The notes: generated by a model from the letters alone, not told the origin. 64,000 nt of DNA from Burkholderia sp. 9120 (GCF_000745015.1 NZ_JQNA01000001.1:1674001-1738000), one strand, 5' to 3'; positions 1-8,997 are shown, numbered from the stretch's first letter. Numbers and translations: made by a program.

Positions 1-17
1 GTGAAATCAAGCTTTTA

Positions 18-41
18 GCCGAGGCTCCAAACCGCCTCGGC
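18..41. other. Stem-loop at window edge
   Basis: A 7-bp perfect stem (GCCGAGG at 18-24, CCTCGGC at 35-41) closes a 10-nt loop. No T-tract follows, so it is not a clear intrinsic terminator. It may be the end of a transcript entering from the left. Nothing else recognisable lies in bases 1-264; no coding frame there looks like a real gene. Confidence 0.35.
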
Positions 42-264
42 AGCATCCGATTGTCAAAGGGAAAATTTACTGGGGCACCTTTGGTGTTTAACGTGCGGTT
101 GACTACACTCCAGTTCCCCGGCGTCTGTTGCGCAATTTGCGTAGCGGCGGCTGCGTGAATCTGTCGTGTGAACCGTACTTCCCGCCTGATCCTCTAGCGG
201 ACTTCACTGGCACCTGGCCAGTTGCCGACAAGGCTGTCCGCGTTTGCTTGACATGGAGAGAACA

Positions 265-462
265 ATGCTAAGTCCGCATGAATTCGCCACGTTGTTGCTC
301 GTCAAGGACGCTCCCCATCAAGTCGACATGGAGCGAGAAGAACTCGACGCCCTGCTGGAACGCCAATTGGTCCAACTCGAACGGCTCGCGTCGGGCAACG
401 AACAATGGCGCGTGACTGAAATCGGCGACAGCGCATTGCGGGCGATCAAACGTTTTTCGTAG
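265..462 (+). CDS. Small conserved hypothetical protein
   Basis: A 65-residue soluble acidic protein starting MLSPHEFATL. I chose the ATG at 265 because a GGAGAG ribosome binding site lies just upstream; an in-frame ATG at 253 overlaps that site. The middle is rich in Glu, Leu and Arg and likely helical (EELDALLERQLVQLERL), and the end looks like a short winged or beta segment (QWRVTEIGDSALRAI), reminiscent of small helix-turn-helix proteins. I recall similar short proteins in Burkholderia genomes but know no function. A hairpin terminator follows at 502-532, so it is probably monocistronic. Confidence 0.7.
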   Translation: MLSPHEFATLLLVKDAPHQVDMEREELDALLERQLVQLERLASGNEQWRVTEIGDSALRAIKRFS

Positions 463-501
463 CGTCAGTCGGACGGCAGGCTTGCCTTATTACCCTGAAT
501 G

Positions 502-532
502 AAAGCGGACGTTCATCCGAACGCCCGCTTTT
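502..532 (+). terminator. Intrinsic terminator after the small hypothetical gene
   Basis: AAAGCGGACGTTC (502-514) pairs with GAACGCCCGCTTT (519-531) with one A-C mismatch around a four-base loop, followed by T residues. It lies between the stop at 462 and the TetR gene at 590. Confidence 0.65.
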
Positions 533-589
533 GTTGTGCGCAACGCATTTACACAGTAAATTGACGCGACGGACTTCCACCGCTCGCGC

Positions 590-1213
590 ATGCCCAAAAC
601 CCTTTCCGCCGACGACATCCAGCAATTCCGCGAAGCGATGCGCCGCGTAGCCGAGAACGCGTTCGCCACGCGCGGCGCGCAGGGCGTGACGATGCGCGAA
701 CTGGCGAAAGAGTTGGACTGCAGTGCAATGACGCCCTACCGCTATTTCCGCGACAAGGACGACATTCTCGCGATGGTCCGCGCCGCCGCGTTCAATCGTT
801 TCGCGCTGCACCTCGAAGCCGCCGCGGGGAACGCGTCCGGCGACAATCGTCTGGCGGTGAGCGACGCCTACGTCGCGTTCGCCCTCGACGAACCGCACGC
901 GTACCGTTTGATGTTCGATGTGAATCAGCCGGAAGGCGGCTATCCGGATCTCGCCGCTGCGGCGCTGCGTGCGCAGGAAATGCTGACCACGCATTTCGAA
1001 CAGCTGGTCGACGCAGGTCTTCTGGAAGGCGATCCGCAGTTGATTGGCTATGCGTACTGGGCAAGTCTGCACGGATTCACGATGCTCGCGCTCGCCAATC
1101 AGTTACCGTTGCCCGAGGCGCAGCAACCGGCCGGGCATACGGCACCGACGCGGGAAGCGGTGCTCGCCCAGCTTCGCCGGATGTTGTGGCGCGGCGCTCA
1201 GCCACAGCCATAG
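590..1213 (+). CDS. TetR/AcrR family transcriptional regulator
   Basis: A 207-residue one-component repressor. The N-terminal helix-turn-helix is visible at about residues 27-60 (VTMRELAKELDCSAMTPYRYF), including the typical Y-R-Y-F end of the recognition helix and the following K-D-D-I. The C-terminal ligand domain carries an S-L-H-G-F segment near residue 160, like the WHG-type TetR C-terminal domain. Length is normal for the family. The start ATG at 590 has no strong ribosome binding site. It stands alone between a terminator and a convergent lipoprotein gene, so its target is not evident from context. Confidence 0.88.
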   Translation: MPKTLSADDIQQFREAMRRVAENAFATRGAQGVTMRELAKELDCSAMTPYRYFRDKDDILAMVRAAAFNRFALHLEAAAGNASGDNRLAVSDAYVAFALDEPHAYRLMFDVNQPEGGYPDLAAAALRAQEMLTTHFEQLVDAGLLEGDPQLIGYAYWASLHGFTMLALANQLPLPEAQQPAGHTAPTREAVLAQLRRMLWRGAQPQP

Positions 1214-1302
1214 CCGCCGCACAGCCCGGTCTTAAGCACCAACTCACGCCGCCCACTCAAGCGACCGGCCAACACCCCAACCGTTCCCGCAGCGCCCCCG
1301 CC

Positions 1303-1677
1303 TCAACCGTTCCGCAAAGTCGGATCGGCCGCCGCGCGCCAGCTCAACGCCTTGGCCCGCTGATCGATAAAGAACGCCACCCACTGATTGCGCACCTGCG
1401 GATCCGTACTCAAACCCTGACTCGCAAAGCGCTGCGCGATGGAAGCCTGAAATCCGCAAAAATCCTCTTTCGACAGTTTGCCGTGGCGGTTCGCCACATA
1501 AGCATCGAACAGCGCGTCGTAAACGCTTTGCGCGTCTTTGCCGTAGTCGACCGTCTGGGCGCTGCACATCTGCTGCAACGACACGAACGACGGTGCGCCC
1601 ATCGTGCCGCTCAGGCTCGGCGAGCTGACGCATCCCGCGAGCAGTACGGCGGCGCCAATCATCAAAAGTCCACGCAT
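1303..1677 (-). CDS. Small putative lipoprotein
   Basis: A 124-residue protein with an N-terminal signal peptide and a lipobox (LLAGC, Cys16), so it should be lipid-anchored in the envelope after signal peptidase II cleavage. The mature part has two further cysteines (QQMCSAQ and EDFCGFQ), possibly a disulfide, and ends with an Arg/Trp-containing tail. No domain was recognised. It is convergent with the TetR gene and divergent from glpD; the shared upstream region holds the glpD operators. Confidence 0.7.
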   Translation of the reverse strand: MRGLLMIGAAVLLAGCVSSPSLSGTMGAPSFVSLQQMCSAQTVDYGKDAQSVYDALFDAYVANRHGKLSKEDFCGFQASIAQRFASQGLSTDPQVRNQWVAFFIDQRAKALSWRAAADPTLRNG

Positions 1678-1806
1678 GTATTCACCTCGAAATGGCTGCT
1701 GCCGAGAGTATCGTCCGTGGCCGCGCGTTGCGCCACCACCTCGACCACCGAGTTAGAGGTTCCCCTAAGACAAGCGAACTTTACTTTTTCGAATATGTTC
1801 ATTAAA

Positions 1807-1820
1807 GTTCGAAAACGAAC
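1807..1820 (+). promoter_or_regulatory. Putative GlpR operator 1
   Basis: GTTCG (1807-1811) and CGAAC (1816-1820) form a perfect inverted repeat around AAAA, about 60 bp before the glpD start. DeoR-family GlpR repressors bind TTCG-rich palindromes, so this is a candidate site for a repressor that senses glycerol-3-phosphate. No glpR gene lies in the window; assignment is by position and pattern. Confidence 0.55.
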
Positions 1821-1821
1821 A

Positions 1822-1836
1822 CTATCGGTTCGATAG
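1822..1836 (+). promoter_or_regulatory. Putative GlpR operator 2
   Basis: CTATCG (1822-1827) and CGATAG (1831-1836) are perfect inverted arms around GTT, starting two bases after operator 1. The tandem layout of two palindromes just upstream of glpD suggests cooperative repressor binding. Confidence 0.5.
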
Positions 1837-1881
1837 TTTTTCCTAACGGCTTTCCGAAAACAGACGCAGGGGACACAGCAG

Positions 1882-3411
1882 GTGACGCAAGGCTCGAGAT
1901 ACGATTTGCTCGTCGTGGGCGGCGGGATCAACGGCGCAGGCATCGCTCGCGATGCGGCGGGCCGCGGCCTGTCGGTGTTGCTCTGCGAACAGGACGACCT
2001 GGCGGCGCATACGTCGTCGGCCAGCACCAAGCTGATTCACGGCGGCTTGCGCTACCTCGAATACCGCGAGTTCGGCCTGGTGCGCAAAGCGCTGCAGGAA
2101 CGTGAAACGCTGTTGCGCGCGGCGCCGCACATCATGTGGCCGCTGCGCTTCGTGATGCCGCACATGCCCGATCTGCGCCCGGCGTGGATGATCCGCGCCG
2201 GCCTGTTCCTGTACGACCACCTCGCCAAACGCGAAATGCTGCCGGGTTCGCGCGGCATCGTGATGCGCAACCATCCCGCAGGCGCGCCGCTGGTCGATTC
2301 GATCAAGCGCGGTTTCGTGTATTCGGACGGCTGGGTCAACGACGCGCGCCTCGTCGTGCTGAACGCGCTGGACGCCGAAGAGCGCGGCGCGAAGATTCTC
2401 ACCCGCACGCGGCTGGTCAGCGCGGTGCGCGCCGGCGGCGAATGGCGCGCGCAACTGAAGCGCGCGGACGGCACGATTCTCGACGTGCGCGCCGCTTCGA
2501 TCGCGAATGCCGCGGGCCCGTGGGTCGGCGAGCTGCTGCATGGTGCGCTCGGCCGCGAAGCGTCGCACAGCGTGCGCCTGGTGAAAGGCAGCCACATCGT
2601 CACGCGGCGCCTGTTCGACCACGATCACGCGTACATCTTCCAGAATCCGGACAAGCGCATCATCTTCGCGATTCCGTACGAACACGACTACACGCTGATC
2701 GGCACCACCGATATCGAATACCGCGGTGACCCGTCGCAAGTGGCGATCACGCCGGAAGAAACGCAGTACCTGTGCGACTCGATCAACCGCTACTTCAAGC
2801 AGAAGATCTCGCCGGCCGACGTGCGCTGGACCTACTCGGGCGTGCGTCCGCTGCTCGAGGAAGAAGGCGCGGACAATCCGTCGGCGGTCACGCGCGACTA
2901 CTCGCTCGAACTCGATTCGCCCGCGGGCGAAGCCCCGCTGCTGTCGGTGTTCGGCGGCAAGATCACCACCTTCCGCAAGCTTGCGGAAGAAGCCGTCGAC
3001 AAACTCACGCACGCGCTGCACAAGAGCGCAGCTTCGTGGACGGCCGGCGCGCCACTGCCCGGCGGCGACATGCCGAACGCGAACTTCGAGCGCTTCCTGA
3101 CCGAATTCAAGCAGCAGCACGCCTGGCTGCCGGCCGACCTCGCGCACCGTTTGGCCCGTGCGTACGGCACGCGCGTCAAGCACGTGATCGGCAACGCGCA
3201 CTCGATTGCAGACCTCGGCCGCGCCTTCGCGCCAGGTTTTTACGAAGCCGAACTGACTTACCTGCGCGACACCGAATGGGCCCGCAGCGCTCAGGACGTG
3301 CTGTGGCGCCGTTCGAAACTCGGCCTGCACGTCGAACCGGGCACGCTCGATTCGATCACGCAAGAAATCGATGCATGGTTCGTCCGCGAACCGTTCCGAC
3401 AGAGCGCGTAG
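1882..3411 (+). CDS. glpD: Glycerol-3-phosphate dehydrogenase (FAD)
   Basis: A 509-residue aerobic respiratory glycerol-3-phosphate dehydrogenase that oxidises glycerol-3-phosphate to dihydroxyacetone phosphate and passes electrons to quinone at the inner membrane. The FAD-binding Rossmann motif LLVVGGGINGAGIARDAAGRG sits at residues 8-28, followed by the family segment STKLIHGGLRYLEY. Later blocks include RIIFAIPYEHDYTLIGTTD and SVFGGKITTFRKLAEEA. The start is GTG at 1882 with AGGGGA upstream. It is the first gene of glpD-glpK-glpF and lies directly after two palindromes likely bound by GlpR. Length is normal. Confidence 0.96.
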   Translation: MTQGSRYDLLVVGGGINGAGIARDAAGRGLSVLLCEQDDLAAHTSSASTKLIHGGLRYLEYREFGLVRKALQERETLLRAAPHIMWPLRFVMPHMPDLRPAWMIRAGLFLYDHLAKREMLPGSRGIVMRNHPAGAPLVDSIKRGFVYSDGWVNDARLVVLNALDAEERGAKILTRTRLVSAVRAGGEWRAQLKRADGTILDVRAASIANAAGPWVGELLHGALGREASHSVRLVKGSHIVTRRLFDHDHAYIFQNPDKRIIFAIPYEHDYTLIGTTDIEYRGDPSQVAITPEETQYLCDSINRYFKQKISPADVRWTYSGVRPLLEEEGADNPSAVTRDYSLELDSPAGEAPLLSVFGGKITTFRKLAEEAVDKLTHALHKSAASWTAGAPLPGGDMPNANFERFLTEFKQQHAWLPADLAHRLARAYGTRVKHVIGNAHSIADLGRAFAPGFYEAELTYLRDTEWARSAQDVLWRRSKLGLHVEPGTLDSITQEIDAWFVREPFRQSA

Positions 3412-3423
3412 TCAGGCACATCA

Positions 3424-3447
3424 GCGAGCAGCGCCTTCGCTGCTCGC
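3424..3447 (+). other. Stem-loop between glpD and glpK
   Basis: GCGAGCAGCG (3424-3433) and CGCTGCTCGC (3438-3447) form a 10-bp perfect stem with loop CCTT, just after the glpD stop. There is no T-run, so it more likely stabilises or processes the transcript than ends it. Confidence 0.5.
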
Positions 3448-3594
3448 GGCAAACCGGATTCCTTTCACCCCTCGGCTGAAGCAAGCCGGGACGCACCACC
3501 ACATCTGTTGCTGTTGCAGCCCGCTTAAAACAACAAGCCGTTCCCGTCGCCGTTCAAGAGTCCGGCGATTCATAAAACGCATGGAGAAGAGACA

Positions 3595-5094
3595 ATGCAG
3601 GATCAGTACATTCTCGCCCTCGACCAGGGCACGACGAGCTCGCGTGCCATGCTGTTCGACCGGCTCGGTAATGTCGTGTCGACGGCGCAAAAAGAATTCC
3701 AGCAAATCTATCCGCGTCCGGGTTGGGTCGAACACGACCCGCAGGAAATCTGGTCGACCCAGGCCGGTGTTGCCGCCGAAGCCGTCACGCGCGCCGGCAT
3801 GAACGGCACGTCGATCGCGGCGATCGGTATCACCAATCAGCGCGAAACCACCATCGTGTGGGATCGTGAAACCGGCCACCCGATCTACAACGCGATCGTC
3901 TGGCAAGACCGCCGCACCGCCGATTTCTGCGACCAGCTCAAGGAGCAGGGTCTCGAAGAAAAAGTCCGCGCGAAAACCGGCCTGCCGATCGACTCGTATT
4001 TCTCGGCGACCAAGATCCGCTGGATTCTCGACAACGTGGAAGGCGCGCGCGAAAAGGCCAGGCAAGGCCGCCTCGCGTTCGGCACGGTGGATAGCTGGCT
4101 AGTGTGGAATTTCACCAAGGGCGGTCTGCACGTCACCGATGTGACCAACGCGTCGCGCACCATGCTGTTCAACATCCACACGCTGCAGTGGGACAACGAA
4201 CTGCTCGAAGCGCTCGACATTCCGCGCAACATGCTGCCGGAAGTGCGTCCTTCGTCGGAAGTGTATGGCCCGACCAAGACCACCGTATTCGCTTCGAAGA
4301 TTCCGCTCGCGGGCATCGCCGGCGATCAGCACGCTGCCCTCTTCGGCCAGATGTGCACGCAGTCGGGCATGGTGAAGAACACCTACGGCACGGGCTGCTT
4401 CCTCGTGATGAACACCGGCGAAAAACCGATCGAATCGAAGAACAACCTCGTCACCACGATTGCCTGGCAGATCGGCGACAAGATCAACTACGCGCTGGAA
4501 GGCAGCATCTTTATCGGCGGCGCGGTGGTGCAATGGCTGCGCGACGGCTTGGGCATCATCAAGAACGCGGCTGAAATCGAAACGTTGGCGCGCGGCGTGC
4601 CGCACACCGACGGCGTGTATCTCGTGCCCGCGTTCGCCGGCCTCGGCGCGCCGCACTGGAACGCCCGCGCTCGCGGCACGCTGTTCGGCGTGACGCGCGG
4701 CACGAGCTCGGCGCACATTGCCCGCGCCGCGCTCGATTCGATCGCCTACCAGTCGCTCGACGTGCTGAAGGCGATGGAAGCCGACTCCGGCATTCGCATC
4801 GGCGAATTGCGCGTGGACGGCGGCGCATGCGCGAACAACCTGCTGATGCAGTTCCAGGCCGACATTCTCGGCGTCGATGCGGTGCGCCCGAAGGTGTCGG
4901 AAACGACCGCGCTCGGCGCGGCGTATCTGGCCGGTCTCGCGGTCGGCTACTGGAAAGACGTGGACGAGTTGCAAAGCCAGTGGGCGCTCGACCGTCGCTT
5001 CACGCCCGCACTGCCGCACGCCGAGGTCAAGGCCAACCTCGACGGCTGGCAGCGCGCGATCCGCGCCGCCAAGGCGTGGGCCGATACGCCCTGA
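3595..5094 (+). CDS. glpK: Glycerol kinase
   Basis: A 499-residue FGGY-family kinase that phosphorylates glycerol with ATP to glycerol-3-phosphate, the substrate of GlpD. The N-terminal nucleotide motif [13 protein letters not shown] lies at residues 10-22; further family blocks are [45 protein letters not shown] and [20 protein letters not shown]. The ATG at 3595 follows GGAGAAGAG. It lies 183 bp after glpD and 93 bp before glpF, with hairpins in both gaps, so the three genes probably form one operon with uneven expression. Confidence 0.97.
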   Translation: MQDQYILALDQGTTSSRAMLFDRLGNVVSTAQKEFQQIYPRPGWVEHDPQEIWSTQAGVAAEAVTRAGMNGTSIAAIGITNQRETTIVWDRETGHPIYNAIVWQDRRTADFCDQLKEQGLEEKVRAKTGLPIDSYFSATKIRWILDNVEGAREKARQGRLAFGTVDSWLVWNFTKGGLHVTDVTNASRTMLFNIHTLQWDNELLEALDIPRNMLPEVRPSSEVYGPTKTTVFASKIPLAGIAGDQHAALFGQMCTQSGMVKNTYGTGCFLVMNTGEKPIESKNNLVTTIAWQIGDKINYALEGSIFIGGAVVQWLRDGLGIIKNAAEIETLARGVPHTDGVYLVPAFAGLGAPHWNARARGTLFGVTRGTSSAHIARAALDSIAYQSLDVLKAMEADSGIRIGELRVDGGACANNLLMQFQADILGVDAVRPKVSETTALGAAYLAGLAVGYWKDVDELQSQWALDRRFTPALPHAEVKANLDGWQRAIRAAKAWADTP

Positions 5095-5135
5095 GCGTAG
5101 CGTTACCCCTTCACCAGACAAACTTTCGACATAAA

Positions 5136-5158
5136 GAAGCCGCTTATCCAGCGGCTTC
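5136..5158 (+). other. Stem-loop between glpK and glpF
   Basis: GAAGCCGCT (5136-5144) and AGCGGCTTC (5150-5158) form a 9-bp perfect stem with loop TATCC, followed by CCCTAAC rather than a T-run. It probably acts as a weak or partial terminator or an mRNA stabiliser ahead of glpF. Confidence 0.5.
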
Positions 5159-5187
5159 CCTAACAACTATATTTCGGATACCCAACC

Positions 5188-5904
5188 ATGTCTCCTTACA
5201 TTGCGGAATTCATCGGCACCGCGCTTCTGGTGCTGCTCGGCAACGGCGCGGTCGCCAACGTGCTGCTCGCGCGCACCAAGGGCAAGGGCGCGGACCTGAT
5301 CGTGATCGTGATGGGCTGGGCGATGGCCGTGTTCATCGCGGTCTACGTCACCGCGTCGTTCAGCGGCGCTCACCTGAACCCGGTCGTGACCATCAGCCTC
5401 GCGCTGGCCGGCAAATTCGCATGGGCCAAGGTGCCCGGCTACGTGGCCGCGCAAATGCTCGGCGGGATGGCAGGCGCGCTGCTCGTGTGGATCGCCTATC
5501 GTCAGCACTTCGAGAAGGAAGCCGATGCCGACGTGAAGCTCGGCGTGTTCTGCACCGCGCCGGCCATTCGCAGCGTGCCGCATAACCTGCTCACCGAAAT
5601 GATCGCCACCTTCGTGCTGATTCTCGGCGTGCTGTATCTGGCGTCGCCGCAAGTCGGTCTGGGCGCGCTCGACGCGCTGCCGGTCGGCCTGCTGGTGCTC
5701 GGTATCGGCATCTCGCTCGGCGGCCCGACGGGTTACGCGATGAGCCCGGCGCGCGATCTGTCGCCGCGTCTGATGCACGCGCTGCTGCCGATTCCGGGCA
5801 AGCGCGGCAGTGACTGGAGCTATGCATGGATTCCGGTCTGCGGTCCGCTGCTGGGCGGCGCGGCGGCCACGGCGCTGTACATGTTCCTGCACACCATGCA
5901 CTAA
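5188..5904 (+). CDS. glpF: MIP-family glycerol facilitator with altered NPA boxes
   Basis: A 238-residue inner-membrane channel of the major intrinsic protein family, which admits glycerol by facilitated diffusion for GlpK to trap. Six hydrophobic spans and the two half-helix loops are visible. The first loop reads SGAHLNPVVT near residue 64 and the second GYAMSPARDLSPR near residue 185, so the usual NPA signatures are NPV and SPA. The Arg of the selectivity filter and the following Asp (PARD) of aquaglyceroporins are kept, which supports glycerol over water. Placement after glpK confirms the role. Confidence 0.9.
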   Translation: MSPYIAEFIGTALLVLLGNGAVANVLLARTKGKGADLIVIVMGWAMAVFIAVYVTASFSGAHLNPVVTISLALAGKFAWAKVPGYVAAQMLGGMAGALLVWIAYRQHFEKEADADVKLGVFCTAPAIRSVPHNLLTEMIATFVLILGVLYLASPQVGLGALDALPVGLLVLGIGISLGGPTGYAMSPARDLSPRLMHALLPIPGKRGSDWSYAWIPVCGPLLGGAAATALYMFLHTMH

Positions 5905-6091
5905 GCTCGCGACACAGCGGGCCCGAGCCGGGACGATGTACCTCCGAGGGCCGTCCCGGCCACAGCGGAACGCAGTGGCACGCAGCGGCGTCGCGCAGAC
6001 GACGCCAAAGCACGTATCATGATGCTTTCAATCTGCGCGCACGGGCTTGCAACTGTCTTGCCAACGCGCGCTCCGCTTTCCGTTCCCAAGC

Positions 6092-6778
6092 ATGATCGAC
6101 CACCTCATCTGTGACTGCGACGGCGTACTCGTCGACAGCGAAATCATCGCCGACCGCGTGATGCTCGCCACGCTCAACGCGACCTTCCCCGGCCTCGACT
6201 TCGAACCCGTCGTCAAAACGGCTTTTGGCCAGCAGATGTCGCGCTTTCTCGAAGGCATCGAGAAGTCCTTCGACATTACGCTGCCCGCGAATTTCCTGAA
6301 CACCGTCGAACACAACGTCGAGCTCGAACTCGCGGCGTCGCTCAGCCCGATCAACGGCGTACGCGAGGCCTTGCAGCGCGTCAGCTTGCCGGCGGCCGTC
6401 GTGTCGAACAGCCGCATGGCGCGCGTGCATGCGTCGGTGCGGCGCGCGGGTTTGCAGCAGATTTTCGGCGAGCGGATTTTCAGCGCCGAACAGGTGGCGC
6501 GACCCAAGCCTTATCCCGACGTGTATCTGTTCGCCGCGCAAACGCTGGGCGTGGAACCGTCGCGTTGTGTCGTGGTGGAGGACAGTGTCGCGGGTTTGAA
6601 CGCCGCGCGCGCGGCGGGCATGAAGACGATCGCGTTCGTCGGCGCGAGCCATATTCCGGAAGGCTATGCAGACGCGCTCCGCAAGATGGGCATGACGCGC
6701 ATCATGAAGCACATGGATGAATTGCCCGCGCTGGTGGAAGCCGGCGTGCGCGGCGAGTTCGGCGACCAGCAGTCGTAA
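6092..6778 (+). CDS. HAD-superfamily hydrolase (phosphatase, subfamily IA)
   Basis: A 228-residue haloacid-dehalogenase-fold phosphatase. Motif I is CDCDGVLVDSE (nucleophile Asp and the acid Asp two residues on), motif II is VVSNSRM (Ser/Asn), the motif III lysine is in QVARPKPYPDVY, and motif IV is VVVEDSVAGLNAA. A helical cap lies between motifs I and II, as in the YieH/Gph/beta-phosphoglucomutase group. I chose the ATG at 6092; the longer frame from 6047 adds residues outside the fold. The substrate is unknown; a small phosphorylated sugar is likely. A strong terminator follows at 6797-6832. Confidence 0.87.
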   Translation: MIDHLICDCDGVLVDSEIIADRVMLATLNATFPGLDFEPVVKTAFGQQMSRFLEGIEKSFDITLPANFLNTVEHNVELELAASLSPINGVREALQRVSLPAAVVSNSRMARVHASVRRAGLQQIFGERIFSAEQVARPKPYPDVYLFAAQTLGVEPSRCVVVEDSVAGLNAARAAGMKTIAFVGASHIPEGYADALRKMGMTRIMKHMDELPALVEAGVRGEFGDQQS

Positions 6779-6796
6779 GCGCTTGCGGTTGCCCAG

Positions 6797-6832
6797 AAAA
6801 AAGGCCGGCTCTCGATGAGAGCCGGCCTTTTT
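6797..6832 (+). terminator. Bidirectional intrinsic terminator
   Basis: AAAAAGGCCGGCTCTC and GAGAGCCGGCCTTTTT form a 16-bp stem with a small loop, with A and T runs on the two flanks. It serves the HAD gene on the plus strand and can also stop ribB on the minus strand. Confidence 0.85.
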
Positions 6833-6891
6833 GCATTTCTACCGGCACTGGCGACGCACGCGATCAGGTCATCCTGCGCAGCGTCACCTCA

Positions 6892-7626
6892 TCACGCCTC
6901 GTCAGCCACGCACTCGCGTGCCTGCGCCAGCGCCTGACGAAACTCCACCAGCTCGGCGATCGTCAGCATCGGCAGATTGTGTTGCGCGGCGAAGCGCTCC
7001 ACCTCCGCGCCACGCGTCATCGTGCCGTCGGCGTTCATCAGTTCGCACAGCACGCCGGCCGGTTTCAGACCCGCGAGAACCGCCAGGTCCACCGTGCCTT
7101 CGGTATGGCCGCGACGCGCCAGCACGCCGCCGGGCATCGCGCGCAACGGGAACACGTGACCCGGACGCACGATGTCGGCGGGCTTCGCGTTATCCGCGAT
7201 CGCGGCACGAATCGTCGTCACGCGATCGAGCGCGGACACGCCGGTCGTGACACCGTCGCGCGCTTCAATCGATACCGTGAACGCTGTGCCGTGACGGCTT
7301 TCGTTGTTGACTGCCATGGGCGGCAATTCGAGCGCGCGAATCTTCTCGTCGGGTAGGCACAGGCAGACGATGCCGCTGCATTCGCGGATCAGCAACGCCA
7401 TGGTTTCGACGGAAAGACGCTCGGCCGAGACGATCAGATCGGCCTCGTTCTCACGATCGTGGTCGTCTTGCAGGACCACGGCGCGGCCATCGCGCATGGC
7501 TTGCAACGCGGCGGCGATACGCGGCGGAACGGGTTCGGTGGCGAGCAACGGGAGATCGAGGAATGCGTCATCCGCAATCGTCGACGGAACAGGAAAAGTA
7601 GCAAAGGTCATGATTGAAACGCTCAT
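6892..7626 (-). CDS. ribB: 3,4-dihydroxy-2-butanone 4-phosphate synthase
   Basis: A 244-residue enzyme that converts ribulose 5-phosphate to 3,4-dihydroxy-2-butanone 4-phosphate plus formate, one of the two branches into riboflavin. Family signatures are [16 protein letters not shown] (acidic metal site), [41 protein letters not shown] and [22 protein letters not shown]. It is a stand-alone RibB with no GTP cyclohydrolase II domain fused. The start may be ATG 7626 or the inner ATG at 7611; neither has a strong ribosome binding site. An FMN riboswitch sits upstream on the same strand, so it is likely shut off when flavin is plentiful. Confidence 0.95.
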   Translation of the reverse strand: MSVSIMTFATFPVPSTIADDAFLDLPLLATEPVPPRIAAALQAMRDGRAVVLQDDHDRENEADLIVSAERLSVETMALLIRECSGIVCLCLPDEKIRALELPPMAVNNESRHGTAFTVSIEARDGVTTGVSALDRVTTIRAAIADNAKPADIVRPGHVFPLRAMPGGVLARRGHTEGTVDLAVLAGLKPAGVLCELMNADGTMTRGAEVERFAAQHNLPMLTIAELVEFRQALAQARECVADEA

Positions 7627-7712
7627 CGCAAAAGTTGGGCGAAAAACGTTTCAGGGCATTGCAAACAGACAAAGACGCGCCGTTGAACGTCGCGCAAAGC
7701 GACGCTCGCGCA

Positions 7713-7732
7713 CCGCTCAAAACTGCGAGCGG
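7713..7732 (-). other. Expression-platform hairpin of the ribB leader
   Basis: CCGCTC and GAGCGG form a short inverted repeat between the FMN aptamer and ribB, with a TTTT in the loop on the minus strand. It could be part of the switching helix, but the terminator or sequestrator partner was not resolved by eye. Confidence 0.35.
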
Positions 7733-7763
7733 CGTCACGGAAACGAACATGACTATCTGCACA

Positions 7764-7937
7764 TCTTCTTCCATCCGGACTATGACCGTCGGCTCTGGCT
7801 TCTCACCAGATCTGCTGACCCCGCTGCGATTTCTCCGACTCGAAAGACCGCGCGATGCGGGCGCTCGCGGGCTCGCCGGCTCACGCTTTCGCGCTGCCGG
7901 CATACCGCCGGTGGGGAATTTCGCCCCGCCCTGAAGA
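7764..7937 (-). ncRNA. FMN riboswitch (RFN element) upstream of ribB
   Basis: Read on the minus strand, the conserved core is clear: CTTCAGGGCGGGGCGAAATT at the 5' side, then CCCCACCGGCGGTATGCCGG, a variable GC-rich arm, then GGTCAGCAGATCTGGTGAGA, AGCCAGAGCCGACGGTCATA and GTCCGGATGGAAGAAGA at the 3' end. These are the hallmark blocks of the RFN element, which binds flavin mononucleotide. About 140 nt separates it from the ribB start, holding the expression platform. The six-arm layout and the position leave little doubt. Confidence 0.95.
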
Positions 7938-8069
7938 CGCACTGATTTGCCGGAAACGACCGGCTGGCAAAGCATACAGCAGTCACGCCGGGTCTGCAGC
8001 GCAACCCCTACTGAACGGATGGAGAACGCCACGTAGTCGGTGTGGAGCGCGTCCGTTCTGAAACTACGG

Positions 8070-8828
8070 TCAAACTGGCGCGGCCTCGCGGACCGGTTCA
8101 TGGGCGTCATGCGCTTCATGTGCGGTGTCGCACGTGGCGGCGTGCGTCGTGGTTTCACGCACGGTCTCGTGCGACGCCGGCACGTCCCAACGCGGCGGCG
8201 TTTCAGCCTTCAACGTCACGCGAAATGCGCGCGCTTCGGTGTCGCCGGGATTGCGCAAGCTGTGCGGCTGGTCGGCGTCGAACACGATCGCGTCGCCCGT
8301 GGCGAGCAATTGACGCTGGTCGTGCACGCTGACTTCAAGCGTGCCTTCGCTGACCACGAGATTCACCGTGGTGCCCGGCGCGCGACGCGTGCCGGCTTCG
8401 GTATGCAACGCCGCGATACGCAACTCGTGAAACTCGGCGACGGTCGGCTCGGCATCCGGATAAAGCGGTCGCGCCGAATAGCGACCGTTGGCACTGAAGA
8501 GCCGCGACGAGCGCTCGGCCGGCAAGTGTTCAAAACCGTTGGTCGCATGGCGTCGCAGAAACGCGGCGACCGATACTTTCAACGCGGCCGCGACCTTGCA
8601 CAGCACTTTGATCGACGGCACGCTGCGCGCCGATTCGATCTGCGCGAGCATGGCGCGCGACACGCCGGAAGCGCGGGCCAACGCGTCGAGCGACAGTTGC
8701 CGCTCGGCGCGCAAACGGGCCAGATTCACGCCGACGAGATGTTCGAGTGCATCGAAAGGTTCGGCGGCACGCGGCGACGCTGCGGTATCAGCCGCGGGAT
8801 CGCGAACCAGCGCAAGCGGGGAATGCAT
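8070..8828 (-). CDS. XRE-family regulator with C-terminal cupin domain
   Basis: A 252-residue regulator. The Cro/CI helix-turn-helix lies at about residues 32-90 (NLARLRAERQLSLDALARASG then VSRAMLAQIESARSVPSIKV). A cupin beta-barrel follows at about 150-215 (APGTTVNLVVSEGTLEVSVHD, then ATGDAIVFDADQPHSLRN). This layout is typical of regulators that sense a small metabolite through the cupin pocket, such as the PuuR-like group. The last 40 residues are an unusual His/Glu/Ala-rich low-complexity tail. It shares a 169-bp gap with the MFS gene, which lies upstream on the same strand; a regulatory link to that exporter is only a guess. Confidence 0.88.
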   Translation of the reverse strand: MHSPLALVRDPAADTAASPRAAEPFDALEHLVGVNLARLRAERQLSLDALARASGVSRAMLAQIESARSVPSIKVLCKVAAALKVSVAAFLRRHATNGFEHLPAERSSRLFSANGRYSARPLYPDAEPTVAEFHELRIAALHTEAGTRRAPGTTVNLVVSEGTLEVSVHDQRQLLATGDAIVFDADQPHSLRNPGDTEARAFRVTLKAETPPRWDVPASHETVRETTTHAATCDTAHEAHDAHEPVREAAPV

Positions 8829-8997
8829 GATTGCCTCCAGGAGCGCCGCCGGACGGCGGGCAAGCAGTTAGTGGAAGCAAGATAGCATCGCGATTGGCCA
8901 CGCCCAACGAAGTTATCTTCACACTGTTATCAGCATTGCGGAGGACGATTCTCGCAAAGCTTGTGCGAATTTTTCATATGCGCCGCCGCGCCAGTTT

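Noticed and set aside
446..1072. 208-codon minus-strand frame over the TetR gene
   Set aside because: It is the reverse shadow of a well-supported TetR gene and has an Arg/His-rich composition without a domain.
1843..3363. 506-codon minus-strand frame over glpD
   Set aside because: Reverse shadow of glpD caused by GC-rich third positions; composition is Arg/Val/Ala-rich with no motif.
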